DNA of 64,000 bases from contig CAZCFZ010000011.1 of the NCBI GenBank assembly GCA_964498065.1, positions 1-64,000 of the forward strand, given 5' to 3'. The DNA comes from FEN-1297 sp964498065. Lineage in GTDB: Bacteria > Bacteroidota > Ignavibacteria > Ignavibacteriales > Ignavibacteriaceae. This document shows positions 25,675-34,805 of this stretch, one piece after another; position 1 is the first letter of the stretch; every line of letters starts with the position of its first letter. Under the pieces are notes generated by a model. It saw nothing but the letters and a program-made list of their open reading frames with translations. It made no database searches and was not told where the DNA came from. The position numbers were made by a program, and so were the translations under genes.

Positions 25675-26981
25675 CTTACTATCTTCCTTTTTAATGGAAA
25701 TGATAACTTGATTATCGTACCTTTACTATTATCGGACTCGTAAGCAATTCCGCCCTCATGCTGAAGCATGATGTTCTTTACTATCTTAAGACTGATATCA
25801 TGCATTCTATCCTCACTATCCGTTCGCAGCTCCTCGAAATAATCTGTCGATAAAAACGTAACCGTTACTTTTTCATTCATGCTTCTTGTCTGGATTAAAA
25901 TACCGCCGGCTTTATTGTTACCGGCTTTAATCAAATGGAAAATATTTGTTAAAATCTGATTGATATAATTTTCATTGGTAAGTAAAGGCGGAATATTATT
26001 TTCCAAGTCAAGCACGCATTCATAATTTGCATTCTTTAGCGAAGAATTAAACATTAAATAAAAATCGTTTATTAAATTATTTATGCTGCAGGGATATATT
26101 TTATTTTTTATATCTCCGGTATTTGCAAAATTTACAAGCCTGCTGATTACATTTTTAACTTTTTTAACTTGAACATTTATCGTATCCAGCACATTATCAT
26201 CTTTGGAAGAATTATCGCTTCTTAAAAACTCGGTACTGCTTTGAATAACCTGCATCGGTGATAGGATATCTTCCACAATCCCTGTGGTTAATTCTCCGAT
26301 AGCGGAAAGCTTAAAATCATTAGAAAGTTTTGATCTAAATAACTGTAATTCGCCGTAAGTTTTTTTCAGCTCTTCTTTCTTCGTAATTAATTCCAGACGG
26401 GATAAGAGCATTTCCAGACAAATTTTAATCAAATTGATTTCCGAAGAATTTTCATTTAGAGTATGAGACAACAATACCAGCAGCAATCCTTTGTTTTTTA
26501 TTCTGCCTGAAAAGGGTACTATTAGATAAAATGACTTTGTTCCGTCTATATTGTAAACAAGAGAATCCAGAATAATTCTGTGCTTGCCGGTATTGTAAAT
26601 TCCGTTTAGAGTTCCCGAATTAAAGGCATTGTTTATAAAATATTTTGCTCTTGAAGATACATTCGGCGAAATCGGTTCAAATGAAGATTGTTCTTCATTA
26701 AATAAGAAGATATTCGATTCCTTACTATTTAATAGATTTGTAAGAATGTCTCTTAAATTATCTACCAGTGAAATGCGATCGCTAATATTTCTTATATTTT
26801 TAATGAAGCTTAAAATTTTAATTAAAACATCATATCCTTTGCCTGCGACACCGGGTAATTCTTCCTCACCTACAAATTGACGATCTCCGAAAACAGCTGC
26901 TGTTGTTCCGGCTTTTTGTATGGAAGGAAGCGTTTTGTGAAACGCTTCATACCTTAAAGTATTGCTCTTAATAATTCTCAA
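25671..26981 (-). CDS. Degenerate sensor histidine kinase (GAF + DHp + ATPase-like), lacks phosphoacceptor His
   Basis: A 436-aa soluble protein. Residues about 45-190 look like a GAF domain. Then comes a kinase-like DHp with GELTTGIVEDILSPMQVIQSS, where the His of the usual GIAHEINNPL is E237. The ATPase-like region (about 330-430) keeps SLKIVKNIMLQHEGG and GTIIKLSFPL. Its N-box (ILTNIFHLIKAGNN) and G1 position (STDYFEEL) lack the usual nucleotide-binding residues. It is therefore probably a pseudokinase used for protein contact. The start is TTG 26981, overlapping the HDOD stop as TTGA. Its place behind fliA and two HDOD genes suggests a flagellar checkpoint or regulator. Confidence 0.8.
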   Translation of the reverse strand: MRIIKSNTLRYEAFHKTLPSIQKAGTTAAVFGDRQFVGEEELPGVAGKGYDVLIKILSFIKNIRNISDRISLVDNLRDILTNLLNSKESNIFLFNEEQSSFEPISPNVSSRAKYFINNAFNSGTLNGIYNTGKHRIILDSLVYNIDGTKSFYLIVPFSGRIKNKGLLLVLLSHTLNENSSEINLIKICLEMLLSRLELITKKEELKKTYGELQLFRSKLSNDFKLSAIGELTTGIVEDILSPMQVIQSSTEFLRSDNSSKDDNVLDTINVQVKKVKNVISRLVNFANTGDIKNKIYPCSINNLINDFYLMFNSSLKNANYECVLDLENNIPPLLTNENYINQILTNIFHLIKAGNNKAGGILIQTRSMNEKVTVTFLSTDYFEELRTDSEDRMHDISLKIVKNIMLQHEGGIAYESDNSKGTIIKLSFPLKRKIVR

Positions 26982-27862
26982 TTTAAAAACCTTACCGATC
27001 TTATCTGATGAATGAACAACTCTTTATAATCATTTATAAAAGTTTCTGCCTCGCCCATTGATGTAATCCTCAGATGAGCCAGTTCGGCAAGATTCATCTG
27101 AAGTCCTTTATCCCACTGTGCGTCGCCGTTGGAAAATTTATATGCCATAAAGTCTGCCATGTGAACAATTGATGCAAGCATTTTATTTTTAGAAGAATTT
27201 TCCGGATTATGATGATTAAGGATAGCATCGCACAAAGCTTCGGGAAAATTCCATTTTTCAAAGAGATATTGGCCGATTTGTTCATGGGTCATACCCAGAA
27301 CTTCTAGTTCTGCTTCCTGATAATTAACTTTTTGGGTTTTAACCATTTCATAAATTTCTATAAAACTTGAATGCATAAATCTGTGGATAATAGATAAACC
27401 GACATCATGAAGAAAACCGGCGACAAAAGCTTCACCTGAATTTGAATAATCCAAGTCATCTGCAAGCTTTTTTGAAGCAGTGCCGGTTAAAAAAGAATGC
27501 AGCCAAAAAGTTTTTTGGTTCATGTATTTATCGGTTTTATTTTTAAATGATTCAACAATTGACAGAACCGATACAATATTTCTTAATTCATGATGACCCA
27601 GTATAAGCAACGCAAAATCAATAGTTGTAACTTTTCTCTGCAGGCCGAATAAGGGTGAATTTGCAATCGTTAAAATTTTTGTTACCAGCCCTTGATCGGT
27701 TGAAATAGCATTAGTTAACTGGAAATTAATAGTCTTAGGATCATCCAATAAATTTAGAACTTCCTGCAGTGCTTTGGGAACCGGCGGAAGGTTAAATATA
27801 TTCTTTAAAATTAATTCCGTCTTTCCTTTTTTCTGTTCCAATGTAGATGTTAGTGATACCAT
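26978..27862 (-). CDS. HDOD-domain protein (copy 1)
   Basis: A 294-aa single-domain HDOD protein: LPPVPKALQEVLNLL near the N-terminus, STDQGLVTKILTIANSPLFG, then the HD-like core. His/Asp at the HD positions are kept: WLHSF, FLHDVG, THEQIG, NHHNP and HMADFM. Many HDOD proteins act as signalling scaffolds and lack activity; this one retains the metal-ligand pattern but not the GYP motif. It is clearly a tandem paralogue of the next gene and is translated just before the pseudokinase. Confidence 0.9.
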   Translation of the reverse strand: MVSLTSTLEQKKGKTELILKNIFNLPPVPKALQEVLNLLDDPKTINFQLTNAISTDQGLVTKILTIANSPLFGLQRKVTTIDFALLILGHHELRNIVSVLSIVESFKNKTDKYMNQKTFWLHSFLTGTASKKLADDLDYSNSGEAFVAGFLHDVGLSIIHRFMHSSFIEIYEMVKTQKVNYQEAELEVLGMTHEQIGQYLFEKWNFPEALCDAILNHHNPENSSKNKMLASIVHMADFMAYKFSNGDAQWDKGLQMNLAELAHLRITSMGEAETFINDYKELFIHQIRSVRFLN

Positions 27863-27876
27863 AGTATTATTCTTCT

Positions 27877-28749
27877 TTAATATTTTATTTCAGATGATTG
27901 ATCTTTAAATAGCTGTGCGCGGCTGTCTATAAAATTGTTCAGCCTTGATTCATCTCCGAATTTTAAAATGTCGATAATGTTATCGTCAAACTGCATGTTT
28001 TCGTCCCAGTAAAAACTTCCTGCGCCAATCCGCTGAGTCATATAATCTGTAAGGTGAATAATGGAAGCAAGAACTTTATTCTTTTCTGCTTTAGACGGAT
28101 GATGATGGTTTGCAATTGCTTCGCCAAGTGCTTCAGGTAAATTCCATTTGTCAATTAAGAATTTTCCTATTTCTTGATGAGTAAAACCGAGCACTAACTC
28201 TTCCGCATTCAAATGTCTCATATGCTGGTACTCCACCATATTACAAATAGTATTAAAATCTTTATTGAAATATCTTTGAACGACGGATATTCCCAAATCA
28301 TGTAAAAGAGCGGCGGTAAAAACTTCACCGGATTTCGGATAACCGAGGTCATCGGCAATTCCTTTTGCAGCGGTAGCAGTAAAAAGCGTATGATTCCAAT
28401 AGGACTTATCGTCCCAATTGTTTTTATCATTTCCCTTAAATGCTTCAATCATAGACAAAGCCATTACAATATTTTTTATATGCTCAAAGCCGAGAATTAC
28501 AATTGCAAATTCAATTGTTGCAACGCGTCTGGGTAAACCGTACAAAGGGGAATTTGCAACCGTTAATATTCTTGCAACTAATCCTTGGTCTTTACCAATT
28601 ACTTTACCAAGATCGGAAGCGCTTGTATTTGAGTAGCTTAATAATTTAGAAACTTCAAATATTATTGAAGGAATTGAAGGAAGATTTCTAATATTAGATA
28701 ACAGCCTAATATTTTTATCTTTAATATTTTCAGTCGAGTTGTTAATCAT
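27877..28749 (-). CDS. HDOD-domain protein (copy 2)
   Basis: A 290-aa paralogue of its neighbour, alignable over nearly the whole length (LPSIPSIIFEVSKLL, KDQGLVARILTVANSPLYG, LLHDLG, NHHHPSKAEKNKVLASIIH). It overlaps fliA by 8 nt, the closest coupling of any regulator to the sigma factor here. HDOD proteins have been tied to motility control in other bacteria. Its target is unknown. Confidence 0.9.
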   Translation of the reverse strand: MINNSTENIKDKNIRLLSNIRNLPSIPSIIFEVSKLLSYSNTSASDLGKVIGKDQGLVARILTVANSPLYGLPRRVATIEFAIVILGFEHIKNIVMALSMIEAFKGNDKNNWDDKSYWNHTLFTATAAKGIADDLGYPKSGEVFTAALLHDLGISVVQRYFNKDFNTICNMVEYQHMRHLNAEELVLGFTHQEIGKFLIDKWNLPEALGEAIANHHHPSKAEKNKVLASIIHLTDYMTQRIGAGSFYWDENMQFDDNIIDILKFGDESRLNNFIDSRAQLFKDQSSEIKY

Positions 28750-29371
28750 TTAAACATGCCAGCTTTGTTTTTAACATTTCAATTATTCTTGTATGTACTT
28801 GTGAAACCCTTGATACCGTTATATTAAGTAACTTGGCTATCTCTTTATAATTCAAGTTTTCATAATAATATAAGCTTATAATAAGCCTATCTCTTTCTTC
28901 AAGACTTTTAATTGCTTCAACCAAAAGCTCTTTAGCTTCATTTTTTTCAGCAGTTGTATCTGGAATCTCACTTTCATCCGGTAATATCTCATAAAGCATA
29001 TAGCCGTCTTCATCATCTACAGGACTGTTTAAAGAAACATTTGAATAAATAGGTTGACGACGTTTTTCATTTTGTACAGGCCTTGGTTTGATCTGAAGCT
29101 TTCGCAGTTCGTCTATAATTTTTCCTCTTATTCTTTGAATGGCATAAGTTTCAAATTTAGTTCCGTAATCAGGGTCAAAACGATCGATCGCTTCGCTAAG
29201 TCCTTCGACTCCGAATTGAAAATAATCCCGGTCATCAAGAAATTCTAAGGAAATAAATTTCGAGTTATGAATAACATAATGAACTAATTTTACATAATTA
29301 ATTATGATTTGTTTTTTAAGGCCTGTAGTTGGGGCCTTTTTAAATTCCGCCCACAAATTTGTATTATCCAT
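28742..29371 (-). CDS. fliA: Flagellar RNA polymerase sigma-28 factor FliA
   Basis: A 209-aa sigma factor with no region 1. Region 2 includes FDPDYGTKFETYAIQRIRGKIIDELRK split over residues 65-90. Region 4 is ERDRLIISLYYYENLNYKEIAKLLNITVSRVSQVHTRI, with the helix-turn-helix. It directs late flagellar and chemotaxis genes; TAAA-N15-NNCGATAA sites at 58710 and 61993 fit its expected promoter. An anti-sigma FlgM is not visible in the window. It follows a 72-aa membrane protein by 5 nt. Confidence 0.95.
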   Translation of the reverse strand: MDNTNLWAEFKKAPTTGLKKQIIINYVKLVHYVIHNSKFISLEFLDDRDYFQFGVEGLSEAIDRFDPDYGTKFETYAIQRIRGKIIDELRKLQIKPRPVQNEKRRQPIYSNVSLNSPVDDEDGYMLYEILPDESEIPDTTAEKNEAKELLVEAIKSLEERDRLIISLYYYENLNYKEIAKLLNITVSRVSQVHTRIIEMLKTKLACLND

Positions 29372-29376
29372 AATAA

Positions 29377-29595
29377 TTATTTCCTATTATTATCTATTAT
29401 TTCTTTCTTTTTGTAAGAAGCTTTATTTATTGCGTTAACGAACACCATTACTATAAACCCGAGCATAAGTGTTGTTGCTACAAAAACTATAAAAGATCTT
29501 AATAAAACTTGCTGGACCGGCAAGCCGACGCGACTGAAAAAAATTAGAGAGAGAGAAAAAACCAATAAACCAAATTGAAATACTATTTTATTCAT
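29377..29595 (-). CDS. Small two-helix membrane protein, 72 aa
   Basis: Two hydrophobic helices (about 4-22, IVFQFGLLVFSLSLIFFSRVG, and about 33-56, SFIVFVATTLMLGFIVMVFV) are joined by a short turn, with a basic tail KASYKKKEI. It sits between flhG and fliA with gaps of 98 and 5 nt. No family recognised. A role in flagellar placement or sigma control is a guess from position only. Confidence 0.7.
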   Translation of the reverse strand: MNKIVFQFGLLVFSLSLIFFSRVGLPVQQVLLRSFIVFVATTLMLGFIVMVFVNAINKASYKKKEIIDNNRK

Positions 29596-29693
29596 TTTCC
29601 ATCAAGTTTTTATTGAAAAAATTCAATTATTATACCAACTCTTTCAAAGTGAAAAACTTGGTTGAAGGTTTATATTCGGCTGTTTTTTGACGA

Positions 29694-30542
29694 TTAAAAT
29701 GCTTGTGAAATTTGCGGTTGGAGAATATTAGCCATATGATTGAATTCATTAAGTGTCTGTGAAATCACCTTTATCTGGCTGCCGACTTTTGAATTAATAT
29801 TTTTTTTAATAAATATTTCCTGTTCAATAATAGAGTTGCTAACAGATTGGTTAAAACTTACTTCTCCTAAAAAAACCGGAGTTTCTTTTAAAAAATGTTT
29901 CGATGCCACAGATAATTTGTCAAATGTTTCTTTTCCGTCTTTCCCGTCAATACACTTATTCACAATAATTAATTTTTTCCCGCTATATTGACCGGCATTC
30001 AATAATTTGAGCATTACATATGAATCCATTACAGCGGTCGGTTCCGGTAATGTTACAATTATATTGTTGTCTGCCTGATTCAATATAGACAATGTTTCAT
30101 CTCCTGCACCTGAACCCGTATCTAGAAAAATGAAATCATAATCTTTCTGTATTGATCTCAATTGATTAAACATATTAGAAATTATCCCTGTCTTTTTTAC
30201 AGGATAGTTCAGTTTCCCGGAATCACCAAAAATAAAATGCAGGTTGGGTTCATATACACTGACAAGCTCACTTAAAAGCTTTTGTTCGGTAAAAAAATCA
30301 TATAAAGTTTTTTCGGCAATTACATTAATCATAATATTTGCATTCGACAGGTTGGGATCTAAATCTACAAACAAAACTTTTTTACCTTGTTTTGATAAGG
30401 AATAAGCAAGATTTAACGATATAAATGTTTTGCCAGTACCTCCCTTCCCCGAAGTAAAAGCAAAAATTTTGGATGATATGTTTTGATTTTGATTTTTATT
30501 CAGCTTTTTAAGCTCAAATAATCTTTCTGCCTGCCCGAACAT
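29694..30542 (-). CDS. flhG: MinD/ParA-type ATPase FlhG (FleN/YlxH)
   Basis: A 282-aa P-loop ATPase that limits flagellar number and placement with FlhF. The deviant Walker A motif is FTSGKGGTGKT with K38 (signature Lys K33), followed by FVDLDPNLSNANIM and FLDTGSGAGDE. The N-terminus MFGQAERLFELKK resembles the DQAxxLR motif that stimulates FlhF GTPase, with Gly in place of Asp. The start overlaps the flhF stop as TAATG. Confidence 0.93.
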   Translation of the reverse strand: MFGQAERLFELKKLNKNQNQNISSKIFAFTSGKGGTGKTFISLNLAYSLSKQGKKVLFVDLDPNLSNANIMINVIAEKTLYDFFTEQKLLSELVSVYEPNLHFIFGDSGKLNYPVKKTGIISNMFNQLRSIQKDYDFIFLDTGSGAGDETLSILNQADNNIIVTLPEPTAVMDSYVMLKLLNAGQYSGKKLIIVNKCIDGKDGKETFDKLSVASKHFLKETPVFLGEVSFNQSVSNSIIEQEIFIKKNINSKVGSQIKVISQTLNEFNHMANILQPQISQAF

Positions 30543-31678
30543 TAATTTATCTTTCCCGTATATATCATATTGGCTATAAATTCAGGATCTGCCGATATTA
30601 TATCATCCGGTATTACCTGCCCGTTTGTTAGAAATGATGTCGGAATATTAAATGTATTAACAACATTTAAGATATTTCCGTAGGTTACGGCTTCATCAAT
30701 CTTGGTAAAAATAACTGAATTATAATCGAATATTTTAAATTTCTCTGCAACATCTGTAAGATTTCTCGTTGTTCCGGTTGAACTTAAAACGAGGTACGTT
30801 TCATTAACATTGGATGCCTTTAAAAACTCGGTTGTTTTTGATAATTGTTCCCGGTTATTCTGGCTTCTCCCTGCCGTATCTATAAAAATAATATCCTTGT
30901 CCTTAAATGAATTCATCAAGCCGGACATGTCTTTGGGTTCATAAGCAACCAGCATATCAACATTACTTATTTCGGAAAAAATTCTTAACTGATCAATTGC
31001 ACCGAGACGGTATGTATCTATCGAGATAAGTCCGACACTCAGGTTATGCAATATCTTTGATATTACCGCCAATTTCGCAATGCAAGTAGTTTTACCTACT
31101 CCTGTCGGTCCGACTAATGCAACTACTTTTGGTTTGTCTTCTTTCTTAACTTCAAAATGATATGTAGGAATCATAGATGCCAAACTCGATAGTACATAGC
31201 TGTTCAAATTCGATTCATGAAGAAAGCCCTTATATTTTTTTAGCTGATTAACAAGAGATGTAATAATCGATTTTTTAACTTCATGATTAAATAAAGTATC
31301 CACCACCTTCTTTAATTCTTTTTCAATATTGTTTATAGAATCGGATTTATATTGACTTTTTCTTGAAGGTGGCTGTTTGCCTTTTGAAGATTCTTCCTTA
31401 ATAGAAGGATTGATAAAAATTTTATCAGTCAATTTTTTAAGCTCATCCGGGAGATTTTGATTAATTCCCGATGAATTATTTTTTACATTAGCTCTTACGG
31501 ATTCGATAACAGCTTCCTGCTCCTCTATACCTGCAGTAATCTCAAACATTTTTTGGGAATTCCCGCTATTATTATAAATTACCCTTGTACCCAGAATTAC
31601 TGCTTCGCCTCCCAATTCATTTTTCATTTGTACCGAAGCCTGTTTTAATGTCGGGGCAATGAATTTTTTAATTTGCAT
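30542..31678 (-). CDS. flhF: Flagellar SRP-type GTPase FlhF
   Basis: A 378-aa GTPase with an N-terminal basic B-domain (MQIKKFIAPTLKQASVQMKNELG), an N domain, and a G domain: P-loop GPTGVGKTTCIAKLA at residues 190-204, ISIDTYRLGAIDQLRIFSE, and IFIDTAGRSQNNREQ. It marks the pole for flagellar assembly in polar flagellates. It overlaps flhA by 11 nt and flhG by 1 base. Confidence 0.96.
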   Translation of the reverse strand: MQIKKFIAPTLKQASVQMKNELGGEAVILGTRVIYNNSGNSQKMFEITAGIEEQEAVIESVRANVKNNSSGINQNLPDELKKLTDKIFINPSIKEESSKGKQPPSRKSQYKSDSINNIEKELKKVVDTLFNHEVKKSIITSLVNQLKKYKGFLHESNLNSYVLSSLASMIPTYHFEVKKEDKPKVVALVGPTGVGKTTCIAKLAVISKILHNLSVGLISIDTYRLGAIDQLRIFSEISNVDMLVAYEPKDMSGLMNSFKDKDIIFIDTAGRSQNNREQLSKTTEFLKASNVNETYLVLSSTGTTRNLTDVAEKFKIFDYNSVIFTKIDEAVTYGNILNVVNTFNIPTSFLTNGQVIPDDIISADPEFIANMIYTGKIN

Positions 31679-33716
31679 CTGCTACCTCTAATTTTTCTAT
31701 AAACTCAATTTCTATATTTGAAGGAAGTTCCGAATATGAAAGTACAATTACATCCGGGAAGCTTGAATTAATCAAGCGGTAGAAATACGGCCGTATTGTT
31801 GCCGATGTAATAATAATAGGTACATAACCCAGCATTTTAAAATGATCCGTATATATTTTAATAGTATCGTTTAATTCTTTTAATTCAACGGGATTAAGAC
31901 CTAATGTTTGTACCGCCTCTTTTTGATTTTGTAGAGACTTTGTAATACTCGATTCAATCTCTTCTCCCAATGCAGCAGCATGTATTATTCCATTCTGGTC
32001 TTTATATAGGTTTGCAATAGTATCACCCATAGCATGCCGTACATATTCCGTAAGCACATCAATATTTTTTGTTACTTTGGAATAATCAATTAAAGCCTCC
32101 AGGACTTGAACAAGATCTTTTATTGGTATGAATTCTTTTAACAAATTCTGCAGTACTTTTTGAATAATACCGAGAGTCAAAACATCCGAATTTATATCTT
32201 CAATAACAGCTGGATATTCTTTCTTTAAATTCTCCAGAAGCTGTTTCACCGCTTGCCTGGTAAGAATTTTATCGAAGTTTTTCTTAAGAGTTTCCTGCAG
32301 GTGGGTTGATAAAACGGAGATACTATCTACAACAGTATATTCAAGCAGTTCGGCTTTATCTTTCTCTTCACGTGTTATCCAGTAACTTGAAAGATTAAAT
32401 GCCGGATCTTTCGTAGGAATGCCGCTTAGAGCTTCATTAACATTTCCCGGATTCATTGCAAGAAATCTGTCCGAATAAATTTCATAAGCAGCAACTACAT
32501 TTCCTTTAATCTTAATTATATATTCATTAGGCTCAAGCTGAAGATTGTCCCGAACCCTAACCGGAGGAATTAATACACCATATTCAAGAGCTATATATTT
32601 ACGTGTTGAAGAAATTTTTTGAAATAAATTTCCACCCTGTTTTTCATCTACCAAACTTATTAATCCGTAACCTATTTCAATCTCAACCGGGTCCACCTGC
32701 AGGTACTGCTCAACTTTTTCCTCTATAGGTTCAGCTTCAACCTCCTGCGGTTCAATACTAGCAGATGATTTAGCTCTGGCTTTCTTAGTTAAATAAGCAG
32801 CCGTTCCCAACGCAGCACTTAACAAAAGAAACGGTAACATAGGCATACCGGGAATCAATGAAAATAAACCGACTGCACCGGATACGGTTGCAAGTACCCG
32901 CGGATTCGACATAAGTTGTTTCCTCATCTGCAGATCAAGTGCAGTTCCACCTGCGCTTCTGGTTACTACTAGTCCTGCAGAAGTTGCAATTAATAACGCG
33001 GGAATCTGAGAAACCAGGCCGTCACCAATGGTTAAAATAGTATAAGTATGAATGGCGTCTGTAAATGACATTCCTTTACCGGCAACACCAATTATAAATC
33101 CGCCGATAATGTTTATTGAATTAATAAGAAGACCGGCAATTGCATCTCCTTTAACAAACTTGCTGGCACCGTCCATAGCTCCGTAGAATTCGGCTTCCCT
33201 GCTGATAGATTCTCTTCTGGTCCTGGCTTCCGATTCATTTATCAACCCGGTATTTAAATCTGCATCAATTGCCATTTGTTTACCGGGCATTGCGTCCAGT
33301 GTAAACCTTGCAGCAACTTCCGAAATTCTGCCGGATCCTTTAATGATTACTATAAATTGTATAATTACAAGTATAATAAAAATTATAAATCCTACAACAT
33401 AGTTTCCACCTACAACAAACTGTCCGAAAGTATCAATAATTTTTCCGGCGTAGCCGTCTAATAATATTAATCTCGTGGAACTAATATTTAGCGAAAGCCT
33501 GAAAAGAGTAAGAACAAGCAGTAAACCGGGGAATACTGATATATCCAGCGGCGATTGAATATATAAAGAAACAATAAGAATTAATATTGAAAGCGTAATA
33601 TTCAGTGATAGGAAAAAGTCCAGCATTGCGGGCGGCAGCGGAATTATCATCAAGCCCAGCATAAAGATCAGGCCAAAGGCTAAAATTATATCGGTATTTC
33701 TTCCTAAAGATTTCAA
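31668..33716 (-). CDS. flhA: Flagellar export gate protein FlhA
   Basis: A 682-aa export-gate subunit. The N-terminal half has about eight membrane helices (IPLPPAMLDFFLSLNITLSI, FVVGGNYVVGFIIFIILVIIQFIVI) and the FHIPEP-type loop GRISEVAARFTLDAMPGKQMAID. The C-terminal cytoplasmic domain (about 350-682) binds substrate-chaperone complexes. The start is TTG 33716; no ATG precedes the conserved start MKSLGRNTDIILAFGL. It follows flhB by one base. Confidence 0.97.
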   Translation of the reverse strand: MKSLGRNTDIILAFGLIFMLGLMIIPLPPAMLDFFLSLNITLSILILIVSLYIQSPLDISVFPGLLLVLTLFRLSLNISSTRLILLDGYAGKIIDTFGQFVVGGNYVVGFIIFIILVIIQFIVIIKGSGRISEVAARFTLDAMPGKQMAIDADLNTGLINESEARTRRESISREAEFYGAMDGASKFVKGDAIAGLLINSINIIGGFIIGVAGKGMSFTDAIHTYTILTIGDGLVSQIPALLIATSAGLVVTRSAGGTALDLQMRKQLMSNPRVLATVSGAVGLFSLIPGMPMLPFLLLSAALGTAAYLTKKARAKSSASIEPQEVEAEPIEEKVEQYLQVDPVEIEIGYGLISLVDEKQGGNLFQKISSTRKYIALEYGVLIPPVRVRDNLQLEPNEYIIKIKGNVVAAYEIYSDRFLAMNPGNVNEALSGIPTKDPAFNLSSYWITREEKDKAELLEYTVVDSISVLSTHLQETLKKNFDKILTRQAVKQLLENLKKEYPAVIEDINSDVLTLGIIQKVLQNLLKEFIPIKDLVQVLEALIDYSKVTKNIDVLTEYVRHAMGDTIANLYKDQNGIIHAAALGEEIESSITKSLQNQKEAVQTLGLNPVELKELNDTIKIYTDHFKMLGYVPIIITSATIRPYFYRLINSSFPDVIVLSYSELPSNIEIEFIEKLEVADAN

Positions 33717-33717
33717 T

Positions 33718-34803
33718 TTATACTATCAGCTTTTTTTTCTTTTTGTTTTTTAATTGAAAGATATAAGCCAGTACCTGTGCAACGGCCTTAAATAAAGCAG
33801 ATGGAATCTCATCACCAACATCACAGATTCTGTAAAGTGCTCTCGCCAATTCTCGATCTTCATGAATCGGGACATTATATTCCCTGGCTATTTCTTTTAT
33901 TTTTTGTGCTAATTCGTCTACTCCTTTTGCAACCACTTTAGGTGCCGAACTTTTTAAAGCATCATACTTTAATGCAACTGCAAAATGAGTAGGATTTGTT
34001 ATTACTACATCTGCTTTGGGAACATTCTGCATCATTCTATTTTTTGCAGCAGCATATTGCAGTCTGCGTATTCTAGATTTTATCTGGGGGTCGCCTTCGG
34101 ATTGCTTGTTTTCTTCCTTAACTTCCTGTTTGGTCATCATCATATCTTTAATAAATTTTTTCTTCTGAAAGACTAAATCTATTGCTGCAATTACTATATA
34201 CAGAAGCGATATCTTCCATAACAGGTTAAATGAAGATTGTACCATATATTTTACGATTTCAGGAATTGTCAATTCAACAAGTATTGAAGATTCCGTTATA
34301 AAACCGGATAATACGGAATAAGTAAACCCTCCAATTACGATTAGCTTTAGCAGCGACTTTGCAAGTTCAACTATAGAACCGGATGAGAAAAATACTCTCT
34401 TTATTCCGGAAAACGGATTGAATTTATTTAATTCGGGCTTTAATGCTTTAGGACTAAATTTTAATCCTACCTGTGCTACATTGGCTACCAAACTTACGAC
34501 AAATAGTATTCCTAATATCGGAGCGAGAGTAATCAAAAAGAAAAAAAGAGTTTCCTTGGTAAAATTTTGGATCATATTCCTATTAATATTCAGAACATCC
34601 AGTTTATTAAAAATATTTATTGAAAAATCCGAAATGCGGCTGCTTAAAAAACTCTTTGTAAAGTATACCATTAACAAACCGGAAGTAAAAATAGCAAACG
34701 CGTTTACTTCGATACTTTTAGCTACCTTACCTTCTTTACGGCTGTCTTCCAGCTTTTTACCGGTAGGTTGTTCGGTTTTTTCTTGGCCGTCGGTTTCCGC
34801 CAT
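33718..34803 (-). CDS. flhB: Flagellar export switch protein FlhB
   Basis: A 361-aa protein with the opening EKTEQPTGKKLEDSRKEGKV, four membrane helices, and a cytoplasmic domain with the autocleavage site N270-P-T-H273 in VVITNPTHFAVALKYD. Cleavage between N and P is part of the switch from rod/hook to filament substrates, driven by FliK. A run of Lys residues closes the protein. It lies between fliR and flhA. Confidence 0.97.
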   Translation of the reverse strand: MAETDGQEKTEQPTGKKLEDSRKEGKVAKSIEVNAFAIFTSGLLMVYFTKSFLSSRISDFSINIFNKLDVLNINRNMIQNFTKETLFFFLITLAPILGILFVVSLVANVAQVGLKFSPKALKPELNKFNPFSGIKRVFFSSGSIVELAKSLLKLIVIGGFTYSVLSGFITESSILVELTIPEIVKYMVQSSFNLLWKISLLYIVIAAIDLVFQKKKFIKDMMMTKQEVKEENKQSEGDPQIKSRIRRLQYAAAKNRMMQNVPKADVVITNPTHFAVALKYDALKSSAPKVVAKGVDELAQKIKEIAREYNVPIHEDRELARALYRICDVGDEIPSALFKAVAQVLAYIFQLKNKKKKKLIV

Positions 34804-34805
34804 AA

